A stretch of 64,000 nucleotides of DNA from Brachyspira sp. CAG:484 (GCA_000431315.1 HF989736.1:53874-117873), one strand, 5' to 3'; counted from the first letter of the stretch, positions 16,044-25,733 are shown. Numbers and translations are program-made. Notes: generated by a model not told the origin, from the letters alone.

Positions 16044-16856
16044 TTACCTCAAATATTTTACACGTTCTACATCAGAATAATCTGAAGGCTTACTGTACTT
16101 ATCAAATGTAGCAAGAACAAAACCTCCTGTCACGTTTGTAACAATACGTTTTGTTCCTTGCGGAAAGTTTAAAACAGGCTGCCCCTGATAACTTAGAAGC
16201 AACGGTTTAATTCTGCTTATTGCAAGTGATGTGTATTCAGGATTTTCAGACCAGACTTTCAGATTTGAAATCTGACCGTATCTGTCAACTGTAAATGAAA
16301 ATCTGAAGCGTGTTCCAAGAGGAGCATCAATTTTTACATCCTTCATAACTTTGTTTTGTAAATTACTTCGCCAGCGGTTCCAGACAATTAGTTCTTCCTG
16401 CTCGGTCAGTTCTCGCTGCTGTTGCTGTAACGGATTTTTATATTCCTTCTGTATATTGGCAGGCTTTTCTACGGGGGCAGGTTCTTTAAACTTTTCAACC
16501 GTTGTTTTTATTTCAGGGGGTTGCTGCCGGGTTATTATTTCTTTTATAGAGTTTGGAAGTTCTGGTTTTTCTGGTGTTTTAGTTTTTTCTTCTTCTTTTT
16601 TTACGGTTTTTAGAGTTTTTTCTGTCTTTTCAACTTTCTTTTCTCCGGATAATTTAAGGGTTTCTTGTTTTTGGGCAAGAGGCTTTATTTCTTTAACGTG
16701 GATTTCTTTCTCTTGAATTTCCGGTGTGTTTTGTGTAATTTCAACGGTCTTTGATGAAAACAAGACCTGTTTGTACAGCGATGGCTTTATTATTGCCGCT
16801 GTTATTGTTGAAATTATAAATGCTAGTATTATTATTACTGATAATATTTTGTTCAT
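16044..16856 (-). CDS. TonB-like protein
   Basis: The 270 residues have an N-terminal membrane helix (about 4-26), a long Lys/Glu/Pro-rich spacer that could cross the periplasm (about 40-150), and a C-terminal domain like that of TonB (about 165-255). That domain contains the strand F-R-F-S-F-T-V-D-R-Y-G-Q-I-S-N-L-K-V-W-S, as in TonB-family C-termini. Its ATG overlaps the preceding stop by one base (TAATG), which implies translational coupling with the FHA-like membrane protein. Confidence 0.7.
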   Translation of the reverse strand: MNKILSVIIILAFIISTITAAIIKPSLYKQVLFSSKTVEITQNTPEIQEKEIHVKEIKPLAQKQETLKLSGEKKVEKTEKTLKTVKKEEEKTKTPEKPELPNSIKEIITRQQPPEIKTTVEKFKEPAPVEKPANIQKEYKNPLQQQQRELTEQEELIVWNRWRSNLQNKVMKDVKIDAPLGTRFRFSFTVDRYGQISNLKVWSENPEYTSLAISRIKPLLLSYQGQPVLNFPQGTKRIVTNVTGGFVLATFDKYSKPSDYSDVERVKYLR

Positions 16857-18403
16857 TATTTATCCAGTTTTGACAAAAGTGAATCTGTTACATATATTTC
16901 ATATTTTGTTCCGCTTAGAATATAAGTTTCTGCCAGAAGCAGTGCTGTAGGAACCAGTGCTGCAATGAGGCTTAAGAAAATCCCGTTAAAGTCGCCGCCT
17001 ATTTCTGTCATAAAGTATGAAGTATTCATAGAAAATTCGATAAAAATAATTGCTATACCTATGATAAAAGACCGGATTTGTTCGGATTTAATCCTTCTTG
17101 TATTTTCCAGTCCGAAAATATCAGTGCCATGTGACAGATAATCCCTGTAGCCGTCAAGTTTTATGACATCTGACCCTGCAATTTTTTTTGCACTGACAAA
17201 GGCATTTACAAAAGAAAAGAATGCAAATATTATAAGCATTGTTGCCAGAATAAGAAAAACCGGTGAAAATCTTAAACCTGAAATCCGCACCCAACCGGCA
17301 GCTTCAGGAAAACACATAGCAAGAGTATTTGACACACCGTATGCAAGAAACGGCGCTGTCAAAATTCCGATGATTATTTCCCCCGCCCCTTTTAGTTGAA
17401 GCATAAACGCTTTTTCTTTTATGTAGTTTATTTTTGCCTCACTCAGGCTGTTTACAAATCTTTCAATCCATAATTGGTAATCATTAAGAACAATCTCCAA
17501 ATCTTCCCGGAATTCATATTTGTCAAGTTCTCCGGAAAGCTGATGCCCGCTGGATTTGAAATATCCGGCAGAGGCTGCAAGTGTTGCTGTGAGAAGTGTA
17601 AAAAACAGAGAAATTAAAATTGCAAAAATAATTCTGCCATGAGGGTTCATATAATAAATCATATTTATTGCATAAAATGCTGTAAGAAAGATACAGGATA
17701 TAAAAATCATAAAATTATATGCTAATTTAGAAATTTTACCGGTTTCTCTGTTCTGAAGCATTAAAAATATTCCCTGTTTCAGGGTGAGAACTATTCCATA
17801 AACAACAACTGAAAATAGTCCTAAAACTTTTATATTAGTCGGCATATGGAGAAAATTCCCGCTTTCTGTTACCGGAAGCCCCATAAGATAGTTTGTTATC
17901 CCGAAGGCAGTGATAATTGAGGATATAAAAAGTGCAGTATTGATGATTACTGATGATTTGAAATTTGATGAAAGGCGTTTTGTTATATCATTAATTGCAA
18001 ATGCAATCTGTTTTATTATTGCAACCCGTTCTTTTTCGATGGCTGTTTTTTGATTTTCAAGTTTTGTCTTTACCGGAGAAGTTTGTACGTGTGCTGTATT
18101 TTCAAGTTCTTTTTCTGCGGATAGCTTTATGCTTATAAATTCACTGCTATCTTTTATAAGAAGTTTACAGAGCTTGTCAAATGTGAGTTTTTCGCTCAAA
18201 GGCTTCCCCTTAAACAATATTTGTCCGGTATTAAAATTGTTCAAAACTGTAAATTTGCCGCTGACGGCATCATATTCGACCGTAAGCATATATTCAAAGC
18301 CCAAATCAAGAGGAAAATCAAACTGTTCGTTTCCGCCTATTGTTATAAAATCTCTGTTTGTAAATTTTTTCTCTTCTTTACTTGTTGTAATTATAAGATA
18401 CAT
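16856..18403 (-). CDS. Multi-pass membrane protein with FHA-like N-terminus
   Basis: The 515-residue protein starts with a soluble beta-rich region (about 1-100: opening MYLIITTSKEEKKFTNRDF, then ITIGG, a strand F-T-V-L-N-N-F-N-T-G and I-L-F-K-G-K-P-L) that resembles a forkhead-associated fold, though the phosphothreonine residues are not clear. A charged linker follows, then about eight membrane segments (residues 150-510). No family is recognised. It is encoded between a secreted VirB10-like protein and two TonB-like proteins, so it is likely the inner-membrane core of that system (inference). Confidence 0.55.
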   Translation of the reverse strand: MYLIITTSKEEKKFTNRDFITIGGNEQFDFPLDLGFEYMLTVEYDAVSGKFTVLNNFNTGQILFKGKPLSEKLTFDKLCKLLIKDSSEFISIKLSAEKELENTAHVQTSPVKTKLENQKTAIEKERVAIIKQIAFAINDITKRLSSNFKSSVIINTALFISSIITAFGITNYLMGLPVTESGNFLHMPTNIKVLGLFSVVVYGIVLTLKQGIFLMLQNRETGKISKLAYNFMIFISCIFLTAFYAINMIYYMNPHGRIIFAILISLFFTLLTATLAASAGYFKSSGHQLSGELDKYEFREDLEIVLNDYQLWIERFVNSLSEAKINYIKEKAFMLQLKGAGEIIIGILTAPFLAYGVSNTLAMCFPEAAGWVRISGLRFSPVFLILATMLIIFAFFSFVNAFVSAKKIAGSDVIKLDGYRDYLSHGTDIFGLENTRRIKSEQIRSFIIGIAIIFIEFSMNTSYFMTEIGGDFNGIFLSLIAALVPTALLLAETYILSGTKYEIYVTDSLLSKLDK

Positions 18404-18415
18404 AATTGCTTCCCT

Positions 18416-19204
18416 TTAATACGGCTGGACTGTCATTGGTTCTGATAGCATAATTTGAAGGCTTGTGCCTTCAGGAACCATAATTTCTTCACCTTTAGAG
18501 GCTACCGCTGATACTGCTCCTACTGTTCCTCCTATTGCGGCTCCTCTTATAAGCGCGTTTTTCGGATCTGCTCCAAATATCATTGATACTGCTGCTATTG
18601 CAACTCCGCTTAAGATTCCGCCAAGCACTCTTTTTGTTATTTTGGCAGGTCTTGAGCTGTCGCCTACAATATAGACCTTATTGGTTGAAAGCGGTATAAT
18701 TCGTCCGTCGGGTGTCATCAGTCTGTTAAAATTAATTCCTATTTTACCGTTTCGCATTGCAAAAGATGCCTTGTTTGCGTCAACTACATTACCGCTGAGA
18801 ATACTCCCTTCCGGCGCAATTACAGTTCCGTTTACAATCCAGTCAGAAATAAGCTGTGCACTTACATTATCGTTATTTGAAATACTTTCAGAACTAATTG
18901 AAGAGTTTAGCATTGCATAGAATTGTGTTCCTGCTTCTATGTATACAACTCCGCCATTTAGCGGTGTCTGTGTTATTTCAGGGAATGTAAACTCTTTTTG
19001 TACAGGCTTAATTTGCTGAGGCGGCAGAATTAAATTTTTTCTGTCAAACTCTTCCTGTGCTTCGTCACTGAAATCGTAGATAATCTCTTCTTCCTGCTGA
19101 GGTGTATCATTTTTTTCATACATATGAAGGCTGTCAGCCGCAAAGGTAAAATTCCAGCTGAATGTAAAACATATAAACACTGTAAGCAGTTTTTTCAGGT
19201 TCAT
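18416..19204 (-). CDS. Secreted VirB10/TrbI-like domain protein
   Basis: The 262 residues carry a signal peptide (about 1-22), an acidic linker and a domain (about 90-205). The domain has the pattern I-E-A-G-T-Q-F-Y-A-M-L-N, then V-S-A-Q-L-I-S-D, G-T-V-I-A-P-E-G-S-I-L-S-G-N-V, and later P-D-G-R-I-I-P-L. This resembles the TrbI/VirB10 C-terminal fold used in envelope channels. A Gly/Ala-rich stretch (about 200-240) and a short beta segment end the protein. No conjugation genes are nearby, so it is more likely an envelope protein. The start has no ribosome site but a consensus promoter ends 8 bases upstream. Confidence 0.6.
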   Translation of the reverse strand: MNLKKLLTVFICFTFSWNFTFAADSLHMYEKNDTPQQEEEIIYDFSDEAQEEFDRKNLILPPQQIKPVQKEFTFPEITQTPLNGGVVYIEAGTQFYAMLNSSISSESISNNDNVSAQLISDWIVNGTVIAPEGSILSGNVVDANKASFAMRNGKIGINFNRLMTPDGRIIPLSTNKVYIVGDSSRPAKITKRVLGGILSGVAIAAVSMIFGADPKNALIRGAAIGGTVGAVSAVASKGEEIMVPEGTSLQIMLSEPMTVQPY

Positions 19205-19212
19205 TATAATAT

Positions 19213-19241
19213 ATTATACTTATACTGACTGTATTTGTAAA
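19213..19241 (-). promoter_or_regulatory. Envelope-operon promoter, probably leaderless
   Basis: On the minus strand TTTACA (19241-19236), a 17-bp spacer and TATAAT (19218-19213), then 8 bases to the ATG at 19204. Transcription would start at about the A of the ATG. Confidence 0.65.
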
Positions 19242-19248
19242 TGCAGAT

Positions 19249-19277
19249 TTGCAATTGTAAAGGAAAAAATATATAAT
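19249..19277 (+). promoter_or_regulatory. VWA-gene promoter, probably leaderless
   Basis: TTGCAA (19249-19254), a 17-bp spacer and TATAAT (19272-19277), then 8 bases to the ATG at 19286. Confidence 0.6.
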
Positions 19278-19285
19278 GATTTAAA

Positions 19286-20044
19286 ATGAGTGTTAAAGTT
19301 AAAAGTATTTTAATTGTTTTACTGGTTTTTGCTGCTTTACAGCGTAGTTATGCCGCTTCACGCTATAATGTGTATACGCCGACTGTATACAAACAGGGAA
19401 ACCTTATTCAGGCACCATTGAAAGTAGAAGGAAATGTTATTGAACTTGTTGTAGATTATTCAGGCAGTATGGAGGTCTGGATTAATCTTGCAAAATCTAT
19501 GCTTGTAAGTATTCTTCCAAAGATTACAGAACAGACAAATGTTGCCTTAAGGGTTTTCGGACAGGGAAACCAGAATTCATTTGGAATGTTTAACGGATGT
19601 AAGGCTACAACTCTTGTAAGCCGGGCAAAACCAATGAATACAGACGGTATTATCAGCGGGTTAAGCAGTACTGTTATCGGCGGCTCAACCCCGCTTACTT
19701 ATGCTCTTCAGCAGACTGTTTATAAAGATTTTGCTTCTCTTAATGCCGGAGTTGGGAAAAAAATTGTTCTTGTCACTGATGGCGGAGAAACCTGCGGCGG
19801 CAATCCATGTGAATTTGTCAGAAATCTTGTAAAATACAGAAAAGATATTATTATTGATGTTGTTATGGTAAACGGGTCTAATAAACTCCGCTGTCTTGCA
19901 GATGAAACCGGAGGTAAGTATTATAATACATTAAATTCTGTTGATTTTAACAATGCTTTGAATAAAACCTTTGGGGCAGAACCTCAACCCCAAAATCCGG
20001 GCTCAAAGCAGAATAATGAAGTCCATTATCAGTTCATAAATTAA
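19286..20044 (+). CDS. Secreted von Willebrand factor A protein
   Basis: The 252 residues have a signal peptide (about 1-23) and a VWA domain (about 48-225). The metal-ion site is intact: D-Y-S-G-S (DxSxS) near residue 57, G-G-S-T-P-L-T, and V-T-D-G-G-E-T. Extra Cys near the site (C-K-A-T-T, E-T-C-G-G-N-P-C) may form disulfides. The C-terminus is short and polar. VWA proteins bind protein partners through Mg2+. It is divergent from the envelope operon, with only about 80 bases between start codons, and shares its control region. Confidence 0.85.
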   Translation: MSVKVKSILIVLLVFAALQRSYAASRYNVYTPTVYKQGNLIQAPLKVEGNVIELVVDYSGSMEVWINLAKSMLVSILPKITEQTNVALRVFGQGNQNSFGMFNGCKATTLVSRAKPMNTDGIISGLSSTVIGGSTPLTYALQQTVYKDFASLNAGVGKKIVLVTDGGETCGGNPCEFVRNLVKYRKDIIIDVVMVNGSNKLRCLADETGGKYYNTLNSVDFNNALNKTFGAEPQPQNPGSKQNNEVHYQFIN

Positions 20045-20047
20045 ACA

Positions 20048-20087
20048 TAAAAAAGGAAGTAAATATTTATTTACTTCCTTTTTTTTT
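20048..20087. terminator. Bidirectional terminator
   Basis: A 10-bp stem (GGAAGTAAAT with ATTTACTTCC) is flanked by an A run before and a T run after. It serves both the VWA gene and the convergent TPS exoprotein gene. Confidence 0.85.
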
Positions 20088-20102
20088 ATTTAGGGCTAAT
20101 TA

Positions 20103-23100
20103 TTATTTGTGGCTGTTTGTTTTGATTACTCTGCCTTCTGTTGAATTTACAGAACCTTTTATGTTCATATTTTGTTCTGCTGTGTTCCAGATTGCAACGT
20201 TGCCTTTGTTTTGGATTTTTCCGGTTTCAGTTACGTTTAGAGCTGTGCCATGGTTTGTGATGTAGAGTTTGTCAGCATTGTTTGTTACTGTACCGCTGAT
20301 GTTCATTTCACCATTGTCATTCTGGATAACTGCGTTGCCGGTTTCGTTTTCGATAGCACCTGCGATGTTAGTACCGCCTTCTCCGGTGCTCCAGATTTTT
20401 AAGATACCGTTGCCGTCAATTTTACCGTTAACGTTGAGGGCATTACCTCTGCTGGTTACATTCAGTTTGCCGTTGTTGTTTGTAACTGTTCCGTTGATTG
20501 TCATATCGCCGGTCATATTTGTAAGGATTGCATTACCGTTATTAGTTATTGTGCCGTCGATTGTTAATCCGTTAGCTCCTGTATTTAACATTGACATTGA
20601 GCCTTGATTATTAATGTCAGCAGTTTCTTCAACTGTAATACCATCTTTGCTTGAGATAGTTAATTTGTTATCAGTACCTGTGTATTTTCCTTTAATTGTA
20701 AGATTTCCTTTGTTGTTTGTAATAGTTGTTGAACCTGTTGATTCAGTTGTACCATCAAGAACAAATCCTTCAGTACCGTTGTTTAACATCGATAATGTGC
20801 CGTTATTTTTGATGCTGCCTGATGCGTTTAACTGTGTTCCGTTGTTTTGAACTCTGAGGCTGCCTTCATTTTCAACATTTCCTGTCATATCAAGTGAGCC
20901 TTTGTCATTTTTGATTAAAGCATCGCCTTTGTTTGTAACTGTACCTGCAATTTCGGTACCTTCAGAACCTTTATTCCAGAGGTTTAATGTTTCACTGTTG
21001 TTGAGAACACCTGTTTCTGTAACAGTTAATTTAGTTCCCTGGTTGGTAATGCTTGTTTTAGCTGCAACATCATCATTAAGTTTTTCTGTATTTACAGTGC
21101 CGCTGATTTTTAATTCGCCGGCTTTGTTTGTAATTATTGCAGAGCCGTTGTTGTCTACAGTGCCGGCTATTGTTAAGCCCTTATCACCTTTGTTTAACAT
21201 TGTAAGGCTGTTTGTGTTGCTAATAGTTCCATTTTTTGTAACTGTTAAGCCATTGTTTGCTGTAATTGCAGCTTTACCATTGTTAGCGATGATGCCGTTT
21301 ACTTCAACTGCGCCTTTCTGGTTGTTAACAGTTAAGCTTGATGATGTTTGAGCATTTTCAAATGTGCCGTTTAAAGCTATATCGCCGTTACCGGTATTAA
21401 CGATTTGGAATTCTCCGTTGTTTTTAACTGCTCCGTTTGTTTCAAGACCATATTTAGATGTAATTGTAGTTTTACCATTGTTTGTATATTCCGGAGCTTC
21501 TTTAGTATAAGTACCAAATTCAAGTTTTCCGTTCTGGTTAGAGATTAATACTTCACCGTCATTGTGGGTTTTTCCTGCAAACTGCATTCCGCCTTTACCG
21601 GTGTTGTAAATGATAACGTTGCCGCCTTTAGTGAAGTTTTCACCGCCGTTAACAAGTGTATTTGTTTCAGCAAATTTCATTGCGTTACCTTTATTTGTAA
21701 GTCTTAATTCATTTTCGCCATTGTAAATCTGGGCATCAATTGTCATATCGCCTTTATCGTTCTGGATTACAGCATTGCCGTTGTTAACGATTTGACCTTT
21801 AACATCAGTTCCGCCTTCACCTGTGCTCCAAACTTTTAGAGAGTCTGCGTTGCTGATTCTTGCGTCAGAAGTGATTTTTAAAGCTTCGCCTTTGTTTGTA
21901 AGGTTAACTTTACCTTTCTGGTTGTTAACATTACCTGAAACATAGAAGTTGCCTTTAGTGTTTGTAATAACTGTGTTGCCTTCAGCATTAACAAGTTCAC
22001 CGTCAAAGGTTAAACCTTCATCACCTGTATTTTGGATACCTAGGTAACCTGTATTTGTTAATTCACTGCCGTCAGCAATTTTTAAAGAAGTGCCGTTGTT
22101 GATGAGGTTTAATGTATCAACGTTAGCGATGTCGCCGCTGATTTCCATTTTACCATTATAGTTTTGGATAACTGCTTTTGAATTATTTTCAACATTACCT
22201 GCAACTTTAATACCGTTGGCACCTTTATTCCATATTCTCATAGAACCATTGTTTTTGATATTTGAGTTTGTATCAAGGTTTAGACCTGTACCGTTGCTTA
22301 TAACATCAATGTCAGCATTTTCAGCGTTTGCAATTGTTCCGTTAACTCTGAATTCGCCTTTATCGTTTTGGATTACAGCAGAACCGTTGTTAGCGATTGT
22401 GCCTGTAATATTTGTTCCGTTAGCACCTGTGTTCCAAACTTTTAAAGTATTATCGTTATTGATAGTACCACTGATGTTTAAAGAACCGCTTTTATTTGTA
22501 ATGTTTGTTTTGCCGTTTTTGCTTGCGATTGTACCTGCAATATTTGCGTTACCTTTGTTGTTAGTGATAACAATGTTTTTGTCTGTATTAATTGAACCGT
22601 CTAAAGTAAGACCTTTTGAGCCTGAGTTGAGGATTGACAGGTCACCTTTGTTTTCAATCTTACCGGTTGTAGTGAGGTGAAGATTTTCACCGTAGTTTGA
22701 AACTGTAACTTTATTATCACCTTTGATTTGTCCGCTGATTTCTAAAGCTCCGTTATTGTTAACGAGTAAAGTGTCACCTTTGTTTTCAACAGTACCTGCG
22801 ATTTTTAAACCATCAGCACCTTTGTTGCCGATATTAACTTTGCCGTTTTCTGCAAAGTTTTTGATTGTACCGTTAATTTGGGTTCCGCCTTTATCAGAAT
22901 ATGAAGTGATAACAATTTTTCCGTCTTTTGCAGAAAGTGAGCTTGCACTTGATACTGAAGTATTTACCAGGTTGTTGAATAATACATCAGCCTGAGAGTT
23001 TGTTTTAATTACATCATTATTTTTGATACCTGCAATAAGTCCTGCATTAGCACCGATAATTACATTTTTACCTGAAAGCTCAGCGCCTTCTCTTGTGATA

Positions 23101-23606
23101 ACTTTACCGTTAATAGTTACATCGGCATTGTTTTGGTCTAATTTATAATAGCCGAGGGTTGGTGCTTCTTTGAATTTGTTATAATCATTCTGTGTAGGTG
23201 TTAAAACTGAAAGTGAACCAACATTGATTACACCTGAAGCGCCAACTACCAATCCTTTTGGAGAAATGAAAATTGCTTGTCCGTTGTAGAACTTGCCATC
23301 TCTCATTGAGTTAACAATACCGTTTATGTTTACCTGGTTATCAACTAAGTTTACGAATTTTGATACATTTTCTGCACCATATTTAAATATTAAGTTAGCT
23401 ATGTCGCCTTCTGATAAGTTAAAGTTTTCATATTGTCTGAAACCTACACCATTATGCTGATCTGTAGGGTTGATATTGTAAATCCCATTGTTCCCTGTTA
23501 CACCCGTAATGTCTGTAGCTTTTGCTTGAAGGGATTGTGTAGCTAATAAGCATACTGCTAAAAGCGATACAGCCAATCTGCCTTTGTTAATTCTGTTTTG
23601 TTTCAT
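20103..23606 (-). CDS. TPS exoprotein (TpsA), repeat-rich, orphan
   Basis: The start at 23606 (GAGGAAAG upstream) gives 1,167 residues; in-frame ATGs at 23660 and 23624 are less likely. A signal peptide (about 1-31) is followed by a TPS/haemagglutination-activity domain (about 35-170: FNLSEGDIANLIF, V-N-I-N-G-I-V-N, G-Q-A-I-F-I-S-P-K-G-L-V-V-G-A-S-G). About 14 imperfect repeats of about 70 residues then run to the C-terminus, each containing N-x-G-x-x-G-[LT]-x-[IV]-x-G-[TS], a beta-helix pattern. It should be secreted through a TpsB barrel, but none is adjacent; the only one is at 50.7 kb. It lacks the PilZ end of the giant homologue. Confidence 0.85.
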   Translation of the reverse strand: MKQNRINKGRLAVSLLAVCLLATQSLQAKATDITGVTGNNGIYNINPTDQHNGVGFRQYENFNLSEGDIANLIFKYGAENVSKFVNLVDNQVNINGIVNSMRDGKFYNGQAIFISPKGLVVGASGVINVGSLSVLTPTQNDYNKFKEAPTLGYYKLDQNNADVTINGKVITREGAELSGKNVIIGANAGLIAGIKNNDVIKTNSQADVLFNNLVNTSVSSASSLSAKDGKIVITSYSDKGGTQINGTIKNFAENGKVNIGNKGADGLKIAGTVENKGDTLLVNNNGALEISGQIKGDNKVTVSNYGENLHLTTTGKIENKGDLSILNSGSKGLTLDGSINTDKNIVITNNKGNANIAGTIASKNGKTNITNKSGSLNISGTINNDNTLKVWNTGANGTNITGTIANNGSAVIQNDKGEFRVNGTIANAENADIDVISNGTGLNLDTNSNIKNNGSMRIWNKGANGIKVAGNVENNSKAVIQNYNGKMEISGDIANVDTLNLINNGTSLKIADGSELTNTGYLGIQNTGDEGLTFDGELVNAEGNTVITNTKGNFYVSGNVNNQKGKVNLTNKGEALKITSDARISNADSLKVWSTGEGGTDVKGQIVNNGNAVIQNDKGDMTIDAQIYNGENELRLTNKGNAMKFAETNTLVNGGENFTKGGNVIIYNTGKGGMQFAGKTHNDGEVLISNQNGKLEFGTYTKEAPEYTNNGKTTITSKYGLETNGAVKNNGEFQIVNTGNGDIALNGTFENAQTSSSLTVNNQKGAVEVNGIIANNGKAAITANNGLTVTKNGTISNTNSLTMLNKGDKGLTIAGTVDNNGSAIITNKAGELKISGTVNTEKLNDDVAAKTSITNQGTKLTVTETGVLNNSETLNLWNKGSEGTEIAGTVTNKGDALIKNDKGSLDMTGNVENEGSLRVQNNGTQLNASGSIKNNGTLSMLNNGTEGFVLDGTTESTGSTTITNNKGNLTIKGKYTGTDNKLTISSKDGITVEETADINNQGSMSMLNTGANGLTIDGTITNNGNAILTNMTGDMTINGTVTNNNGKLNVTSRGNALNVNGKIDGNGILKIWSTGEGGTNIAGAIENETGNAVIQNDNGEMNISGTVTNNADKLYITNHGTALNVTETGKIQNKGNVAIWNTAEQNMNIKGSVNSTEGRVIKTNSHK

Positions 23607-23727
23607 GATGTTATCTTTCCTCATAATTTTGCCCCATATCCTTATAAAACATTTAAACATAAAAATAATTGCTATAATATGAATGAATGTTACAAAAAAT
23701 TAAGTAAAGTTTTTTATAAGGAGGGCA

Positions 23728-25623
23728 TTATATTTTTAAGGCTCTCAGAGAGTTTGCTATTGCAAGGACTGCAACACCTACATCTGCAAAAACAGCGCCC
23801 CACATTGTTACAAGCCCAAATGCCCCGAGGATTAGAAACAAAACTTTTATCCCGATTGCGAAAGTAATATTTTCTTTTACTATAAACATTGTTTTCTGTG
23901 AAATTTTTATAGCCTCAGCTATTTTAGACGGTTTGTCATCCATAATAACAATGTCTGCTGCTTCGATTGCTGCGTCTGAACCCATTGCCCCCATTGCTAT
24001 ACCTGCATCAGCTCTGGTTAAAACAGGGGCATCATTTATTCCGTCACCTGCAAAGATTACACTATGATTTTTTGATTTATGTTGGATTATTTCTTCAAGT
24101 TTTTCTACTTTTTGGGCAGGCAAAAGTTGTGCGTAAATCCTGCCAATTCCTAACTCGTTCCCTGCGGCTTCGGCAGCAGCTCTATTGTCGCCTGTAAGCA
24201 TAACAACTTGTTTCGCCAGTTTTTTTAACTGTTTTACAGCCAGTTTAGCATCTTCTTTTATTTCATCGGAAATTATTATGCAGCCTTTATATTTGCTGTT
24301 AACTGCTATATAAATGATTGTACCCGCGTTATTTTGAGCCTCAAAAACTACTCCTGCATCTTTTAAAAATCTGCTGTTTCCTGCAAGTACTTCATTATCG
24401 CCGATAATTGCCTTAACCCCTTTTCCGGCAGTTTCTTTAACGTCTTTTATAACGGTTCGGTCTATTTCCTTTCCGTAAGCTTCTTTTATTGAAATTGCAA
24501 CCGGATGATTTGAGTAAATTTCTGCGTAAGCACAGATTTTTAGTAATTCACTTTCTTCAAGCCCTTCCGGTTTTATTGCTGTTACCTTAAAGACTCCTTT
24601 TGTTAATGTTCCCGTTTTATCAAAAACAACTGTGTCCGGTCTTGACATAGTTTCTATAAAAGAACTTCCTTTTATTAAAATTCCTTTCTTTGAAGCTCCG
24701 CCAATTCCTGCAAAAAATCCTAAAGGAACTGATATTACAAGCGCACAAGGGCAGGAAATAACCAGAAATGTCAATGCTCTTGAAAGCCAATCGGTAAACA
24801 GCGCCCCTTTTATAATTAACGGTGGAATTATGGCAAGCAGCAATGCTGCAATTACTACGAACGGCGTATAATATCTTGCAAATTTTGTTATGAAATTTTC
24901 GGTTTTTGCCTTTTTTTCAGCCGCACTTTCAACCAGTTCAAGTATTTTGGCTGCGGTTGATTCTCCAAATTCTTTTTCTGTTCTGATTTTTAAAACTCCG
25001 TCAAGATTAATACAGCCGCTGATTGCTGAACTTCCGGCATATACTTTACGAGGAACTGATTCGCCTGTCAGAGCGGATGTGTCAAGAACAGCTTCCCCTT
25101 CAATTACGATTCCGTCAATAGGTATTTTCTCCCCTGTCTTGACTGTTATAATGCTCCCTGGATGAACATCTGCCGGGGAAACTTTAACCAGGCTGCCATC
25201 TTTTTCTATGTTTGCGTAATCCGGTCTGATGTCCATAAGTTCAGTAATTGATTTTCGTGATTTATCCACTGCATAATCCTGAAACATTTCCCCGATTTGA
25301 TATAATATCATTACCATAACTGCTTCCGGGTATTCTTTTATTGCTATTGCCCCTATTGTTGCAATTCCCATAAGGAAGTTTTCATCAAATACTTCACCCC
25401 TAAATATGTTTTCGACAGCTCTATACAGCACATCCCACCCGCAAATTGCGTAAGCTGTTAAAAATACTGCAAACCTGAAATTCTCCGGAGTTAAAAATCC
25501 TGCTATAAATATAATAAGAGCAAAGATTACCCTGATGAGAGTATTCCTGTTTCCGGTATGATGATGTTCATGTCCGCAGTGAGTGCAGTTTCCGCTATGA
25601 TTGTGATGATGTGAGTGAGCCAT
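23728..25623 (-). CDS. Zn/Cd-type heavy-metal P-type ATPase
   Basis: This 631-residue P1B-type ATPase would export divalent soft metals (Zn2+, Cd2+, Pb2+) from the cytoplasm. It has L-T-G-E-S-V-P in the actuator domain, S-C-P-C-A-L in the transport helix, D-K-T-G-T-L-T with the phosphorylated Asp (about 332), S-N-H-P-V-A in the nucleotide domain and G-D-G-I-N-D-A-P in the hinge. The N-terminus has a His/Cys-rich tail (HSHHHNHSGNCTHCGHEHHH) in place of an HMA domain. AAAGGAG precedes the ATG. It is divergent from an ArsR-family gene, with palindromic operators between them. Confidence 0.93.
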   Translation of the reverse strand: MAHSHHHNHSGNCTHCGHEHHHTGNRNTLIRVIFALIIFIAGFLTPENFRFAVFLTAYAICGWDVLYRAVENIFRGEVFDENFLMGIATIGAIAIKEYPEAVMVMILYQIGEMFQDYAVDKSRKSITELMDIRPDYANIEKDGSLVKVSPADVHPGSIITVKTGEKIPIDGIVIEGEAVLDTSALTGESVPRKVYAGSSAISGCINLDGVLKIRTEKEFGESTAAKILELVESAAEKKAKTENFITKFARYYTPFVVIAALLLAIIPPLIIKGALFTDWLSRALTFLVISCPCALVISVPLGFFAGIGGASKKGILIKGSSFIETMSRPDTVVFDKTGTLTKGVFKVTAIKPEGLEESELLKICAYAEIYSNHPVAISIKEAYGKEIDRTVIKDVKETAGKGVKAIIGDNEVLAGNSRFLKDAGVVFEAQNNAGTIIYIAVNSKYKGCIIISDEIKEDAKLAVKQLKKLAKQVVMLTGDNRAAAEAAGNELGIGRIYAQLLPAQKVEKLEEIIQHKSKNHSVIFAGDGINDAPVLTRADAGIAMGAMGSDAAIEAADIVIMDDKPSKIAEAIKISQKTMFIVKENITFAIGIKVLFLILGAFGLVTMWGAVFADVGVAVLAIANSLRALKI

Positions 25624-25647
25624 ATAACTCCTTTCTGTTTAAAATAA

Positions 25648-25663
25648 TTGAATAACTATTCAA
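25648..25663. promoter_or_regulatory. ArsR/SmtB-type operator 1
   Basis: TTGAATA-AC-TATTCAA is a perfect palindrome 25 bases upstream of the P-type ATPase start. Confidence 0.75.
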
Positions 25664-25682
25664 CTGTATATTAGTATTATAA

Positions 25683-25698
25683 TTGAATGATTATTCAA
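25683..25698. promoter_or_regulatory. ArsR/SmtB-type operator 2
   Basis: TTGAATG-AT-TATTCAA has one mismatch between arms and the same core as operator 1. Confidence 0.7.
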
Positions 25699-25733
25699 TT
25701 GTCAAGTCTAATAATAAAAATCTTTACAATATA

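Noticed and set aside
18416..19204. Part of a conjugation (type IV secretion) system
   Set aside because: Only a VirB10/TrbI-like domain is seen; no VirB4, VirD4 or relaxase is in the window.
20269..22995. Plus-strand reading frames antisense to the orphan exoprotein
   Set aside because: The Pro/Leu-rich sequence mirrors the repeat codons; no support as genes.
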